Positions 17,138 through 25,189 of a DNA stretch of 64,000 nt are shown here, in pieces; the first letter of the stretch is position 1, and every line of letters begins with the position of its first letter. The notes under the pieces are model-generated. The model did not search any database. It had not been told where the DNA came from and saw nothing but the letters and a program-made list of their open reading frames with translations. The translations under genes and the position numbers were made by a program. This DNA is from Pelobacter sp. (GTDB taxonomy: Bacteria > Desulfobacterota > Desulfuromonadia > Geobacterales > Pseudopelobacteraceae), in assembly GCA_030824515.1 (NCBI GenBank), contig JAVBXN010000008.1, positions 146,323 through 210,322 of the forward strand, in the 5' to 3' direction.

Positions 17138-17683
17138 TTAACACACTGGGAAATTCGATTCACTTAGGAATTTCCCAAATGACCAAAGCGCTTTGTCTAC
17201 TTCACGATGGTCAATTCCATGAAATTCCGCATAAAATGGCAAATACCTATTAATGTAGGAATCAATCTTTCTTGGATCATATGCTGGAATCTCTTCTTTC
17301 CTTCCAGTTTTAATGAATGTCATCGCTCGATGAACGTGCTGATCGTAGATTGGAAACTTATTTGGTTGCCAGCAGTGAAGCCAGAATACCCGCCATATTG
17401 CTCCGCCTGCTGAGAAGCGTTCAAGAAAATCCCGTGCATTTTCTTCGATGGGAATACTTTTTAATTCATCAATCCTTTGTACAAAATTCTGCCTAACTGA
17501 CTGTAACTTCAAAGCTGAAAGTGGAGTTCCATTTTTCCAGATGAATAGTGCGAGAATGCTTTCAATGGTGGGCGGTTGCCCTATGTTGTCATAATAAAGG
17601 TGCTCTTGTGCATACCGGTAACGTTGACTCCAAAACTCTACGAATGCCTCCCTGTTAACTCTTTTTGGTTCGTAAATGATCAT
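17138..17683 (-). CDS. Hypothetical protein with FPIYDQHVHRAM motif
   Basis: About 181 residues from ATG 17683, which is preceded by AAGGA. The longer frame to 17734 has no such site. The segment WRVFWLHCWQPNKFPIYDQH followed by VHRAMTFIKTG recalls sequences seen around helix-hairpin-helix glycosylase-like proteins, but no catalytic lysine/aspartate pattern can be confirmed. No signal peptide or membrane helix is present. It lies within the accessory island, and its function is unassigned. Confidence 0.65.
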   Translation of the reverse strand: MIIYEPKRVNREAFVEFWSQRYRYAQEHLYYDNIGQPPTIESILALFIWKNGTPLSALKLQSVRQNFVQRIDELKSIPIEENARDFLERFSAGGAIWRVFWLHCWQPNKFPIYDQHVHRAMTFIKTGRKEEIPAYDPRKIDSYINRYLPFYAEFHGIDHREVDKALWSFGKFLSESNFPVC

Positions 17684-17750
17684 TTCTATATCCTTGTGAC
17701 CAACGGCTGGCCGATGACCGGCTTGACCGGTCAAATGGCATGTTGGAGCA

Positions 17751-18542
17751 TCACTTTAACCATTTGCCATATCTGAAATAATAAATGCGGTGTCCCCATA
17801 TCCCTGTAAAGATGCGGACTGACAGGAAGCCTGCTATCGCAACATATAAGCCAATCCCTTTCGGTTCTATTATCTGAACTGCCATGTTCTCTGCAAAAAA
17901 TGCCAAGATGCTAGCACCCCAAATCTCATGCCACAGGAACCAAACCTCCGGTATTATGAAGGCACCCCAGCACCATTTTGGACCTCTTTCGGACGGAATA
18001 AACACTGGTTTTGGTGATCTGAAACTTTCGAGCGGATATAAAAGAAAGCGCCAAAATGCATCTTTCGCAAATGGCTTAATGTCGAGTTTTGTAAACTCCG
18101 AAGGGACTTCTCGTCCGATTGAATTGAAGATATTTTGAACAACGCGAAGGAGTTTCAGCGAAGCAAAATACTCATCTGTTGCCTTTTCATCAACAGACTG
18201 GGAAAGAGGCATAAACTCCTCCCAATTCAACAGTTCCATGTAAGGAGTTATGCCAAGATTTACGACGACAGCATTTTCCTGTTTAGAGATGCTTGCCTCA
18301 AGGAATAATCGCTTTCCGGCAGGAAAATGCTTGCCAATATATGGTACGAGACCAATCAAAATCGCTGTGAACCTTGAACCATACATTGCTTCAATGTTCA
18401 GATTCGTTTCAGTTGAGGTTTCTTTACGAATTTTGAAACCATGGTTATCACATGCCTTCTTAAGGCTTGTTGAAGCCGAGGTGAAACCAATTCCGTCAAG
18501 AGTCAGTTGGTGTTTAAACCATCCCGTTGTATCTATTGCCAT
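17751..18542 (-). CDS. Hypothetical protein with two C-terminal membrane helices
   Basis: A 263-residue protein. The first 190 residues look soluble, with an internal hydrophobic stretch FTAILIGLVPYIG. The C-terminal 70 residues hold two or three hydrophobic helices (WFLWHEIWGASILAFFAENM, GIGLYVAIAGFLSVRIFTGIWG). No family is recognised. A perfect 28-bp palindrome lies 32-59 bp upstream of its ATG. The AT-rich composition is shared with the rest of the island. Confidence 0.65.
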   Translation of the reverse strand: MAIDTTGWFKHQLTLDGIGFTSASTSLKKACDNHGFKIRKETSTETNLNIEAMYGSRFTAILIGLVPYIGKHFPAGKRLFLEASISKQENAVVVNLGITPYMELLNWEEFMPLSQSVDEKATDEYFASLKLLRVVQNIFNSIGREVPSEFTKLDIKPFAKDAFWRFLLYPLESFRSPKPVFIPSERGPKWCWGAFIIPEVWFLWHEIWGASILAFFAENMAVQIIEPKGIGLYVAIAGFLSVRIFTGIWGHRIYYFRYGKWLK

Positions 18543-18573
18543 GGTACGTCCTTATTGCTCCAACTCGTTGTTG

Positions 18574-18601
18574 ACCGGTTCACGCGCGCGCGTGAACCGG
18601 T
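18574..18601. repeat. Perfect 28-bp palindrome upstream of an island gene
   Basis: The 14-base half-site beginning ACCGGTTCACGCG is followed by its exact reverse complement without a spacer, around an alternating CG centre. It lies 32-59 bp upstream of the ATG at 18542. A shorter related palindrome, TTGACCGGTCAA, occurs at 17723-17734 near the neighbouring gene. It could be an operator, a terminator for the antitoxin gene, or a recombination site. Confidence 0.8.
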
Positions 18602-18712
18602 GATCTACCCGAATGGAACATTTATCCCGCCACGTTTTGGCGAATCAGAAAAAATGGACATCCATATTAAATAGAGTCAATCCGGCTCACGTGGATCAAG
18701 AACCAGTTTTAT

Positions 18713-18967
18713 TCACCACCCACCCTCTACGATGCGCCGATGCTGATGACGTGATTTGCGACGCAGGGCCAGCTCGGTTGCATCAGGCTCATCGGCGTAG
18801 GCTGCGTTGATCTGATCAAGCATTTCCTTGTTTTTCCGATGCTCAATAAAGTCCTGTAAAGCAATCACAAACAATTTGCTGCGCGATACATTCATCGTAC
18901 GCGCAATATCCTCGGCTTGCTCAAATAGCGGTCTATCGATGGAAATAGCGGTCTTTACGCTTTGCAT
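18713..18967 (-). CDS. Ribbon-helix-helix antitoxin, MazE-like, without toxin
   Basis: About 84 residues. VKTAISIDRPLFEQAEDIAR followed by TMNVSRSKLFVIALQDFIEHR is the ribbon-helix-helix DNA-binding domain of MazE/CopG-type antitoxins, and the polar tail would bind a toxin. The frame allows ATG 18973 or ATG 18967, and GGAG is correctly spaced only for 18967. In known pairs the MazF gene overlaps the antitoxin stop. Here a GTG at that position gives only a few codons before a stop, so the toxin is missing. It is the first gene after nuoK in the island. Confidence 0.8.
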   Translation of the reverse strand: MQSVKTAISIDRPLFEQAEDIARTMNVSRSKLFVIALQDFIEHRKNKEMLDQINAAYADEPDATELALRRKSRHQHRRIVEGGW

Positions 18968-19077
18968 TGCCATACTCCATTCTGCCTTTAGTAGAACCGG
19001 CGGTCATAGCAGCGTCAATACCGAAGAGTGTGCCACACTTGATCAACAAAATTCCTGACTGCGGTGACATCTCACCC

Positions 19078-19382
19078 TCACCCCTTCAACCCGCTGAAGG
19101 CGTCCGTATCGACCGTCTTGCGCCGGCGGTGCAGATAGACCACCATCGCCAGAGCCAGCGAGACCTCGGCCGAGGTCAGCGCCATGATGAAGATCGCGAA
19201 CAGCTGGCCGTCGGCATTGCCCCAACGGGCCGAGCCCCCCACGAAGACCAGCATGACCGCATTCAGCATGACCTCGATGCAGACCAGCATCATGATCAGG
19301 TTGGCGCGCCAGGCCAACAGCCCCCCCATGCCGATGAAGAACAGCAACCCGGCCAGGATCAGGATATGTTCCAGCGGCACGA

Positions 19383-19386
<4 letters not shown>
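19078..19386 (-). CDS. nuoK: NADH-quinone oxidoreductase subunit K
   Basis: A 102-residue, three-helix membrane subunit of complex I. The conserved membrane glutamate is seen in MMLVCIEVMLNAVML. Length is normal. The ATG overlaps the nuoJ stop (ATGA). Immediately downstream the operon is interrupted by the AT-rich island, where nuoL would be expected. Confidence 0.95.
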
Positions 19387-19930
<544 letters not shown>

Positions 19931-19934
<4 letters not shown>

Positions 19935-20461
19935 GGCATCAGTGTCCTGACATCCACCGGCATGCTTTCCTCCAGCCCCGCCCCGCGCGGCTGGGTCACG
20001 CCGATCCCGGCATGCCTGTAGAAGTTGTAACGGTCATCCTTGCCGCAGCCGTCGATCAGCAGGTCTTCCTTCTCGTAGACCAGGTCCATGATGTCGCGCT
20101 TGCAGATCTCGTAATCCGGGGTCATCTGGATCGCCAGGGTCGGGCAGGCCTCGGCGCACAGGCCGCAGAAGATGCAGCGCGAGAAGTTGATCCGGAACCA
20201 TTCGGCATAGCGCCGGCCATCCTCGCGCTCGGCCGACTGCATCGAGATGCAGTCCACCGGGCAGGCGGCCGAGCAGAGGTAGCAGGCCACACAGCGCTCG
20301 CCACCGTCCGGGTCGCGGGTCAGCACGATCCGGGCGCGGAAACGGGGGTACGGCGTCCGCTTCTGCTCGGGGTACTGGATCGTGACCGGCCGGCGCAGCA
20401 TATGGCGCAGGGTAACGCCGAATCCGCCAAAAATCGCTTTAGTATCAGAAAATATGCTCAT
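19931..20461 (-). CDS. nuoI: NADH-quinone oxidoreductase subunit I
   Basis: About 176 residues from ATG 20461, which has AGGA upstream. The frame runs on to 20533 but that part crosses a repeat. Two [4Fe-4S] motifs are intact: [16 protein letters not shown] and [16 protein letters not shown]. They carry electrons through the peripheral arm of complex I towards quinone. The stop overlaps nuoJ by 4 bp. Between nuoI and nuoH lie two inverted-repeat elements and an ankyrin gene, which is not the usual arrangement. Confidence 0.95.
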
Positions 20462-20478
20462 TTTTATCCTATAAACGG

Positions 20479-20645
20479 CTGTTAACCGCCGAGAAAAACG
20501 GATGCACGCCGAGAAAACCAGGACATACATCAAAAAAGTTGATCAACTTATGAGTTAAATCAGTATGTTGTTCAAGCTTTTGATTTCTCGCTTAGAAGCG
20601 CCTACTTCTGGCGGCGTGTATCGGCGTTCATCGGCGGTTAATAGC
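20479..20645. repeat. Long inverted repeat, CGCCGA/TCGGCG family
   Basis: The left arm (about 20479-20513, TTAACCGCCGAG...CACGCCGAG) pairs imperfectly with the right arm (about 20610-20645, GGCGTGTATCGGCGTTCATC then GGCGGTTAA). Roughly 100 bp lie between them. Such elements are common between genes in Geobacter-type genomes. No coding content is visible. Confidence 0.65.
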
Positions 20646-20665
20646 TTTTTCTAGACATAAAGAAG

Positions 20666-20772
20666 GAACGCGGAATCAGCCGGATATGAACGGATAAACG
20701 CGGATACTGGCAAAGAGACAAGTATCTTTAAAATCCGCGTAAAATCAGTCCCACCCACGTAAATCCGCGTTC
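20666..20772. repeat. Second inverted repeat, CGCGGATAAACG family
   Basis: The arm at about 20666-20706 (GAACGCGGAATCAGCC ... ACGGATAAACGCGGATA) is inverted at about 20731-20772 (AAATCCGCGT ... AAATCCGCGTTCC). It lies directly after another inverted repeat and downstream of the ankyrin gene stop (20797). With it, the space between nuoI and the ankyrin gene is fully made of repeats. Confidence 0.65.
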
Positions 20773-20796
20773 CGTTACCTTTCTACAATGAAATTA

Positions 20797-21219
20797 TCAA
20801 GCGTTGCCGTGCTTGGCCCGCTCTGCCTTTTTTAAGAGCGCCGACGCCAGCGGATGGCTGTTGTTCTCGGCATACAGGCTGGCGGTATTGCCGGCCGGAG
20901 TCTTGATGGACGGGTTGGCGCCGCCGTCGAGCAGCGCCTGGACCGTCTTGTTGCAGCCGTAGATCGCGGCAAACATCAGCGGGGTGTGTCCTTCGCGATC
21001 CGTGGCATCGACATCGGCGCCCTTTGTGATCAGCATGTTGACGATATCGGTGTGTCCGTTGGCCGCGGCATAGTGGAGGGCCGTCTTGCCCTTGTCACTG
21101 CAGGCGGTGATGTCGGCGCCACGATGCAAAAGGTCGTGGACAAAATCCTTGAGGCCCTCTTTGGATGCATTGATCAGCGGCGTGTGACCATGACGGTTCT
21201 TCGCATTCACGCTTTCCAT
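20797..21219 (-). CDS. Ankyrin repeat protein inside the nuo cluster
   Basis: A 140-residue soluble protein made almost entirely of four ankyrin repeats (GHTPLINASKEGLKDFVHDL, GKTALHYAAANGHTDIVNML, GHTPLMFAAIYGCNKTVQAL, GNTASLYAENNSHPLASALL). GAGAGGAG precedes the ATG. Ankyrin repeats bind protein partners, and the partner here is unknown. The gene lies between nuoH and nuoI in the same direction, which is not a standard position. Confidence 0.9.
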   Translation of the reverse strand: MESVNAKNRHGHTPLINASKEGLKDFVHDLLHRGADITACSDKGKTALHYAAANGHTDIVNMLITKGADVDATDREGHTPLMFAAIYGCNKTVQALLDGGANPSIKTPAGNTASLYAENNSHPLASALLKKAERAKHGNA

Positions 21220-21271
21220 GTTCGACTCCTCTCTTTTTTAGGTTACATGATAGGACAGCACTGTCCGTGGA

Positions 21272-22270
21272 TTAGCGGGTTAAAACCAGCCACCAGCCGG
21301 TGGCAAGTATGTTTACCAGAGCAAGCGGCGTCAACAGTTTCCACCCCAGGTGCATCAGCTGGTCGTAGCGCAGCCGGGGCAGGGTGCCGCGCATCCAGAT
21401 AAAGAAAAAGGCGAAGGCCAGCGTTTTCAGCGAAAACCAGATCACCGGCGGCAGCAGCGGCCCGTGCCAGCCACCCAGGAAGAAGGTGGTCGCCAGCCCC
21501 CCCAGCACGATGATGTTGATATATTCGCCGACGAAAAAAAGGCCGAAACGCATCCCGGAGTATTCGCTGTGGAAACCGGCCACCAGCTCTCCTTCCGCCT
21601 CGGGCAGATCAAAGGGAATCCGCTTGCATTCGGCGGTGATGCTGATCAGGAAGATGATGAAGGCCAGCGGCTGGTAGACGATGAAAGGCATCGAAGCCTG
21701 GGCGGCGACGATATCGGTCAGGCTGAAGGAACGGGACAGCATGACCACCGGAACCAGCGACAGCCCCATCGACAGTTCGTAGGAGATCAGCTGGGCCAGG
21801 CCGCGGATGCCGCCCAGCAGCGAATATTTGGAGTTTGAGGCCCAGCCGCCGATGGCCACGCCATAGACTGCGATTGAGGAGAGCGCCAGGAAGAACAGCA
21901 GCCCCACATTCAGGTCGGCCACCACCAGCGGCAGCTGGCGTCCGGCAATTGTCAGCGGTGCTCCGAAAGGGATTACGGCAAAGATCAGAATGGCGGGGAT
22001 GGCGGCCATGGCCGGCGCCAGGTAGAACAGCCACCGGTCGGCGGCGGCCGGCACGAAGTCTTCCTTGGTGAGGAGTTTGATCAGGTCCGCCAGCGGCTGC
22101 AGCAGACCGAAGGGGCCGACGCGGTTCGGCCCTTTTCGATCCTGGACCCAGGCCAGGATCTTTCGCTCGGCAAACACCAGATAGGCGGCCAGGGTCAGGA
22201 TAACGAAAAAAACCATCCCCAGCTTGGCCGCGAACAGCGCTATGTCCAGAGAGAATGCCGTCATTTCCAC
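21272..22270 (-). CDS. nuoH: NADH-quinone oxidoreductase subunit H
   Basis: A 332-residue membrane subunit of complex I that forms part of the quinone chamber. Diagnostic stretches include AERKILAWVQDRKGPNRVGP, GWASNSKYSLLGGIRGLAQL and PFDLPEAEGELVAGFHSEYS. Length is typical. The frame begins with GTG 22270. An ATG two codons later (22264) is the alternative, with AGGTGG very close upstream. The upstream neighbour is gspF, not nuoG, so the peripheral-arm genes lie elsewhere. Confidence 0.95.
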   Translation of the reverse strand: MEMTAFSLDIALFAAKLGMVFFVILTLAAYLVFAERKILAWVQDRKGPNRVGPFGLLQPLADLIKLLTKEDFVPAAADRWLFYLAPAMAAIPAILIFAVIPFGAPLTIAGRQLPLVVADLNVGLLFFLALSSIAVYGVAIGGWASNSKYSLLGGIRGLAQLISYELSMGLSLVPVVMLSRSFSLTDIVAAQASMPFIVYQPLAFIIFLISITAECKRIPFDLPEAEGELVAGFHSEYSGMRFGLFFVGEYINIIVLGGLATTFFLGGWHGPLLPPVIWFSLKTLAFAFFFIWMRGTLPRLRYDQLMHLGWKLLTPLALVNILATGWWLVLTR

Positions 22271-22425
22271 CTATAAGTGCTGCTGTGGGAGGGATACCGG
22301 CGTGACGTAAACCGTATACCACAAAAGCGGGGCAAACGCTACCGGCTAAAACGACCGGATCAAAAGATTGAAAGATTGTTTTGGGATGTGGCCGAAGATT
22401 ATCAGGAGGGGCATTAATGTTAAAG

Positions 22426-23637
22426 TTATTTTATCAGCTGATTCATCTCGAAGATCGGCAGTAGCACCGCCAGCACGACAATCCCGACCGCCAGACCCAT
22501 GGCCAACACCAGCAGCGGCTCCATCAGCCCCATCAGCCGCTGCAGGCGGGCGCCGAACTCGCGTTCGTAGGCGACACCGGCCTTGACCAGCATCTCCTCC
22601 AGGTTGCCCCCCTTTTCTCCGACACCGGCCAGGTGCACCAGCAGCGGTGGGAACAGCGGACTCTTTTTCAGGCTGGCGGAGAGGCTGCCACCCTGGGCCA
22701 CCTCTTCCATCACCTCCCGCAGGAAGGAGCGGTAGACCCGGTTGACCAGCACTTCGCCGGTTATCTCCAGCGCGCGCATGATCGGTACACCGCTGGAGAG
22801 CAGCAACCCCAGCACACGGGCGAAACGGGACAGTATCAGCCGTTGCAGCATACCACCCGCCACCGGCAGCCTGAGCAACATTGCATCGCGTTTCATACGC
22901 AGGTTGTCGCGCAGCATCGCCTTGCGGTAGAGTGGCACCGAGGCGATCATCAGGCCGGCCGGAATCCACCACCAGCCGCGCAGGAAATGGCTGACCTTGA
23001 TCAGCATGATCGTGATCAGCGGCAGGGCGGCCTTGCTGTCTTCGAAGATGACCACGATCTTGGGGATCACGACCGTCAACAGGAAGATCATCACGCCGCC
23101 CCCCACCAGCACCATCAGGATCGGGTAGGCCATGGCTGATGTGACCTTGCTGCGCACCTGCTCCTGCTCTTCCAGGAAATCGGCCAGACGCTCCAGCACC
23201 GCATCCAGGGCTCCGCCGGCCTCGCCGGCCGCAACCATGCTGACATAGCTCTCGCCGAAGATGGACGGCTCGGCCGCCAGCGCCCGCGAGAGAGAAGCCC
23301 CCTCGGCGATTCTCTCCTTGACCCGCACCAGCGCCTTGCGCAAGGGGCCGTTTTCCTCCTGCTCGCAGAGCGAGCCCATCGCTTCGAACAGCGGAACCGA
23401 GGAAACCGTCAGCGTTGCCAGGCGGCGCGTGAGCAGCGACAGGTCGGCGGCGGAAACACCTCGCCGGAACGAGAAACTTCTGGGAGTGTCTTTGAGGCCG
23501 CCCTCTTCCACCACCTCGCGGGCCATGAGCCCCTTGAGTTTCAGCTGCTGCATCGCCTGGCGCTCGGAATCGGCCTCGATACTTCCGGAGACCGAAGAGC
23601 CGGCTGAGTTGTAGGCCTTATAACGGAACGTCGGCAT
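22426..23637 (-). CDS. gspF: Type II secretion inner-membrane platform protein GspF
   Basis: A 403-residue protein with two copies of the GspF cytoplasmic domain, each followed by membrane helices (MAYPILMVLVGGGVMIFLLTVV; LMGLMEPLLVLAMGLAVGIV). It starts with the typical MPTFRYKAYN. It is the platform that couples the GspE ATPase to pseudopilus assembly. It overlaps gspE by 20 bp. No gspG-K follow, because the next gene downstream is nuoH. Confidence 0.93.
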   Translation of the reverse strand: MPTFRYKAYNSAGSSVSGSIEADSERQAMQQLKLKGLMAREVVEEGGLKDTPRSFSFRRGVSAADLSLLTRRLATLTVSSVPLFEAMGSLCEQEENGPLRKALVRVKERIAEGASLSRALAAEPSIFGESYVSMVAAGEAGGALDAVLERLADFLEEQEQVRSKVTSAMAYPILMVLVGGGVMIFLLTVVIPKIVVIFEDSKAALPLITIMLIKVSHFLRGWWWIPAGLMIASVPLYRKAMLRDNLRMKRDAMLLRLPVAGGMLQRLILSRFARVLGLLLSSGVPIMRALEITGEVLVNRVYRSFLREVMEEVAQGGSLSASLKKSPLFPPLLVHLAGVGEKGGNLEEMLVKAGVAYEREFGARLQRLMGLMEPLLVLAMGLAVGIVVLAVLLPIFEMNQLIK

Positions 23638-25189
23638 AATCGTCCTGGGTTACGCGCAGCACCTCTTCGATGGTGGTAATCCCGGCCGCCGCCCTGGCCA
23701 GTCCGTCATCGCGCAGGGTCTTCATGCCTCGGGCAACGGCGTATTCCTTGATCTCGCCGGAATGGCAGCGCCGGATGATCATCGAGCAGAGTTCCTGGTC
23801 GATCGGCAGAATTTCATAGATGGCGGTACGCCCCAGCGTCCCCAGGCCGAAGCAGCGGTCGCAGCCCTTACCGCGGTACAGTTTCTCCGGCAGCGTCACA
23901 CCGGCAAACTCCTCAAGCGGTCGGTACTCCTCGCGGCAGTGGGGGCAGATCACCCGCACCAGCCGCTGGGCCACCACGGCGGACAGAGAGGAAGCGATCA
24001 TGAACGGCTCGATGCCCATGTCCACCAGGCGGGTCACGGCGGTGGCGGCATCGTTGGTGTGCAGCGTGGAGAGCACCAGGTGCCCGGTCAGACTGGCCTG
24101 GATCGCGATCTCGGCCGTCTCGGCGTCGCGAATCTCGCCGACCATGATGATATCCGGGTCCTGGCGCAGGATCGATCTCAGGCCGCTGGCAAAGGTCAGG
24201 TCGATCTTGGGGTTGACCTGGATCTGGCCGATGCCCCTGATCTGGTATTCGATCGGATCCTCGATGGTGATGATGTTCTTCTCGCTGGAGTTGACCCGGT
24301 TCAGCGCGGCGTACAGCGTGGTGGACTTGCCGCTGCCGGTCGGGCCGGTCACCAGGATGATGCCGCTGGTGCGGGTCAGCATCCGCTCCAGGGTACGCAC
24401 GCCAAGCTCTCCCAGGCCGATGTCGGCCAGCGACAGGATGCCCTTCTTCTTGTCCAGAAGACGCAAAACAGCCCGTTCGCCGTAGAAGGTCGGGATGATC
24501 GAGACACGGATGTCCACATCGCGGCCGGCCACGATCACGCGGATGCGTCCATCCTGCGGCAGCCGCTTTTCGGCGATGTTGAGACCGGCCATGATCTTGA
24601 CGCGGGAGACCAGCGCGTCCTGGATGATCTTGGGGGGTGAAAGCTTTTCGTAGAGGATGCCGTCAATGCGGAAACGCACCAGCAGGTCGCGCTCGTACGG
24701 TTCGATATGGACGTCGCTGACCCGTTCCTTGACCGCCTCGGACAGGATCGAGTTGAGCAGCCTGATCACCGGCGCTTCGTCGGTCAGGTCCAGCAGGTCC
24801 TGCGGTTGCCCCAGTTCGGTGGCGATGGTGGAGAGGTCCTCCCCCTCCAGCTCCTGCAGCACCTCGCGGGCCGTACCGGAGACGCCGGAATAGACATGGT
24901 TGATCAGGTCGGCCAATACGGAAGACGGCATCAGCACTGCCTCGACCGGCTTGCCGAACAGCATGCGCAGTTCGTCCAGCAGCAGCAGTCCGCCGGCGCC
25001 GGAGATGGCAATCCTTACGGTTCCGTCCAGTTCACTCAGAGGCAGGATCGAGTTGGAACGGGCGAATGTCAGCGGGACACGGCTCAGCAGCGCGGAATCG
25101 ACCTGGTCATGGCGTATCTCGCCCTGAACGGCTATTCCCAGCTTTGCCGCCAACGCCTCCAGCTCTTCCGGGGTGGAAACGGCGCTCAT
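23618..25189 (-). CDS. gspE: Type II secretion ATPase GspE
   Basis: A 523-residue cytoplasmic ATPase powering type II secretion. The N-terminal N1E-type domain is followed by the ATPase core with Walker A GPTGSGKST, Asp box IEDPIEYQIRGIGQIQV, Walker B IIMVGEIRDAETAEIA and the His box LSTLHTNDA. A zinc tetracysteine motif, CPHC...CDRC, is present. It overlaps gspD by 4 bp and gspF by 20 bp. The hexamer would bind the GspF platform. Confidence 0.94.
   Translation of the reverse strand: MSAVSTPEELEALAAKLGIAVQGEIRHDQVDSALLSRVPLTFARSNSILPLSELDGTVRIAISGAGGLLLLDELRMLFGKPVEAVLMPSSVLADLINHVYSGVSGTAREVLQELEGEDLSTIATELGQPQDLLDLTDEAPVIRLLNSILSEAVKERVSDVHIEPYERDLLVRFRIDGILYEKLSPPKIIQDALVSRVKIMAGLNIAEKRLPQDGRIRVIVAGRDVDIRVSIIPTFYGERAVLRLLDKKKGILSLADIGLGELGVRTLERMLTRTSGIILVTGPTGSGKSTTLYAALNRVNSSEKNIITIEDPIEYQIRGIGQIQVNPKIDLTFASGLRSILRQDPDIIMVGEIRDAETAEIAIQASLTGHLVLSTLHTNDAATAVTRLVDMGIEPFMIASSLSAVVAQRLVRVICPHCREEYRPLEEFAGVTLPEKLYRGKGCDRCFGLGTLGRTAIYEILPIDQELCSMIIRRCHSGEIKEYAVARGMKTLRDDGLARAAAGITTIEEVLRVTQDDYADVPL

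Noticed and set aside
18613..18810. Plus-strand frame of 65 codons beside the palindrome.
   Set aside because: It overlaps the antitoxin gene in antisense and has no ribosome binding site or recognisable domain.
22418..22468. A 16-codon plus-strand frame after AGGAGGGG at the gspF 3' end.
   Set aside because: It is antisense to the gspF end, very short, and without other support.
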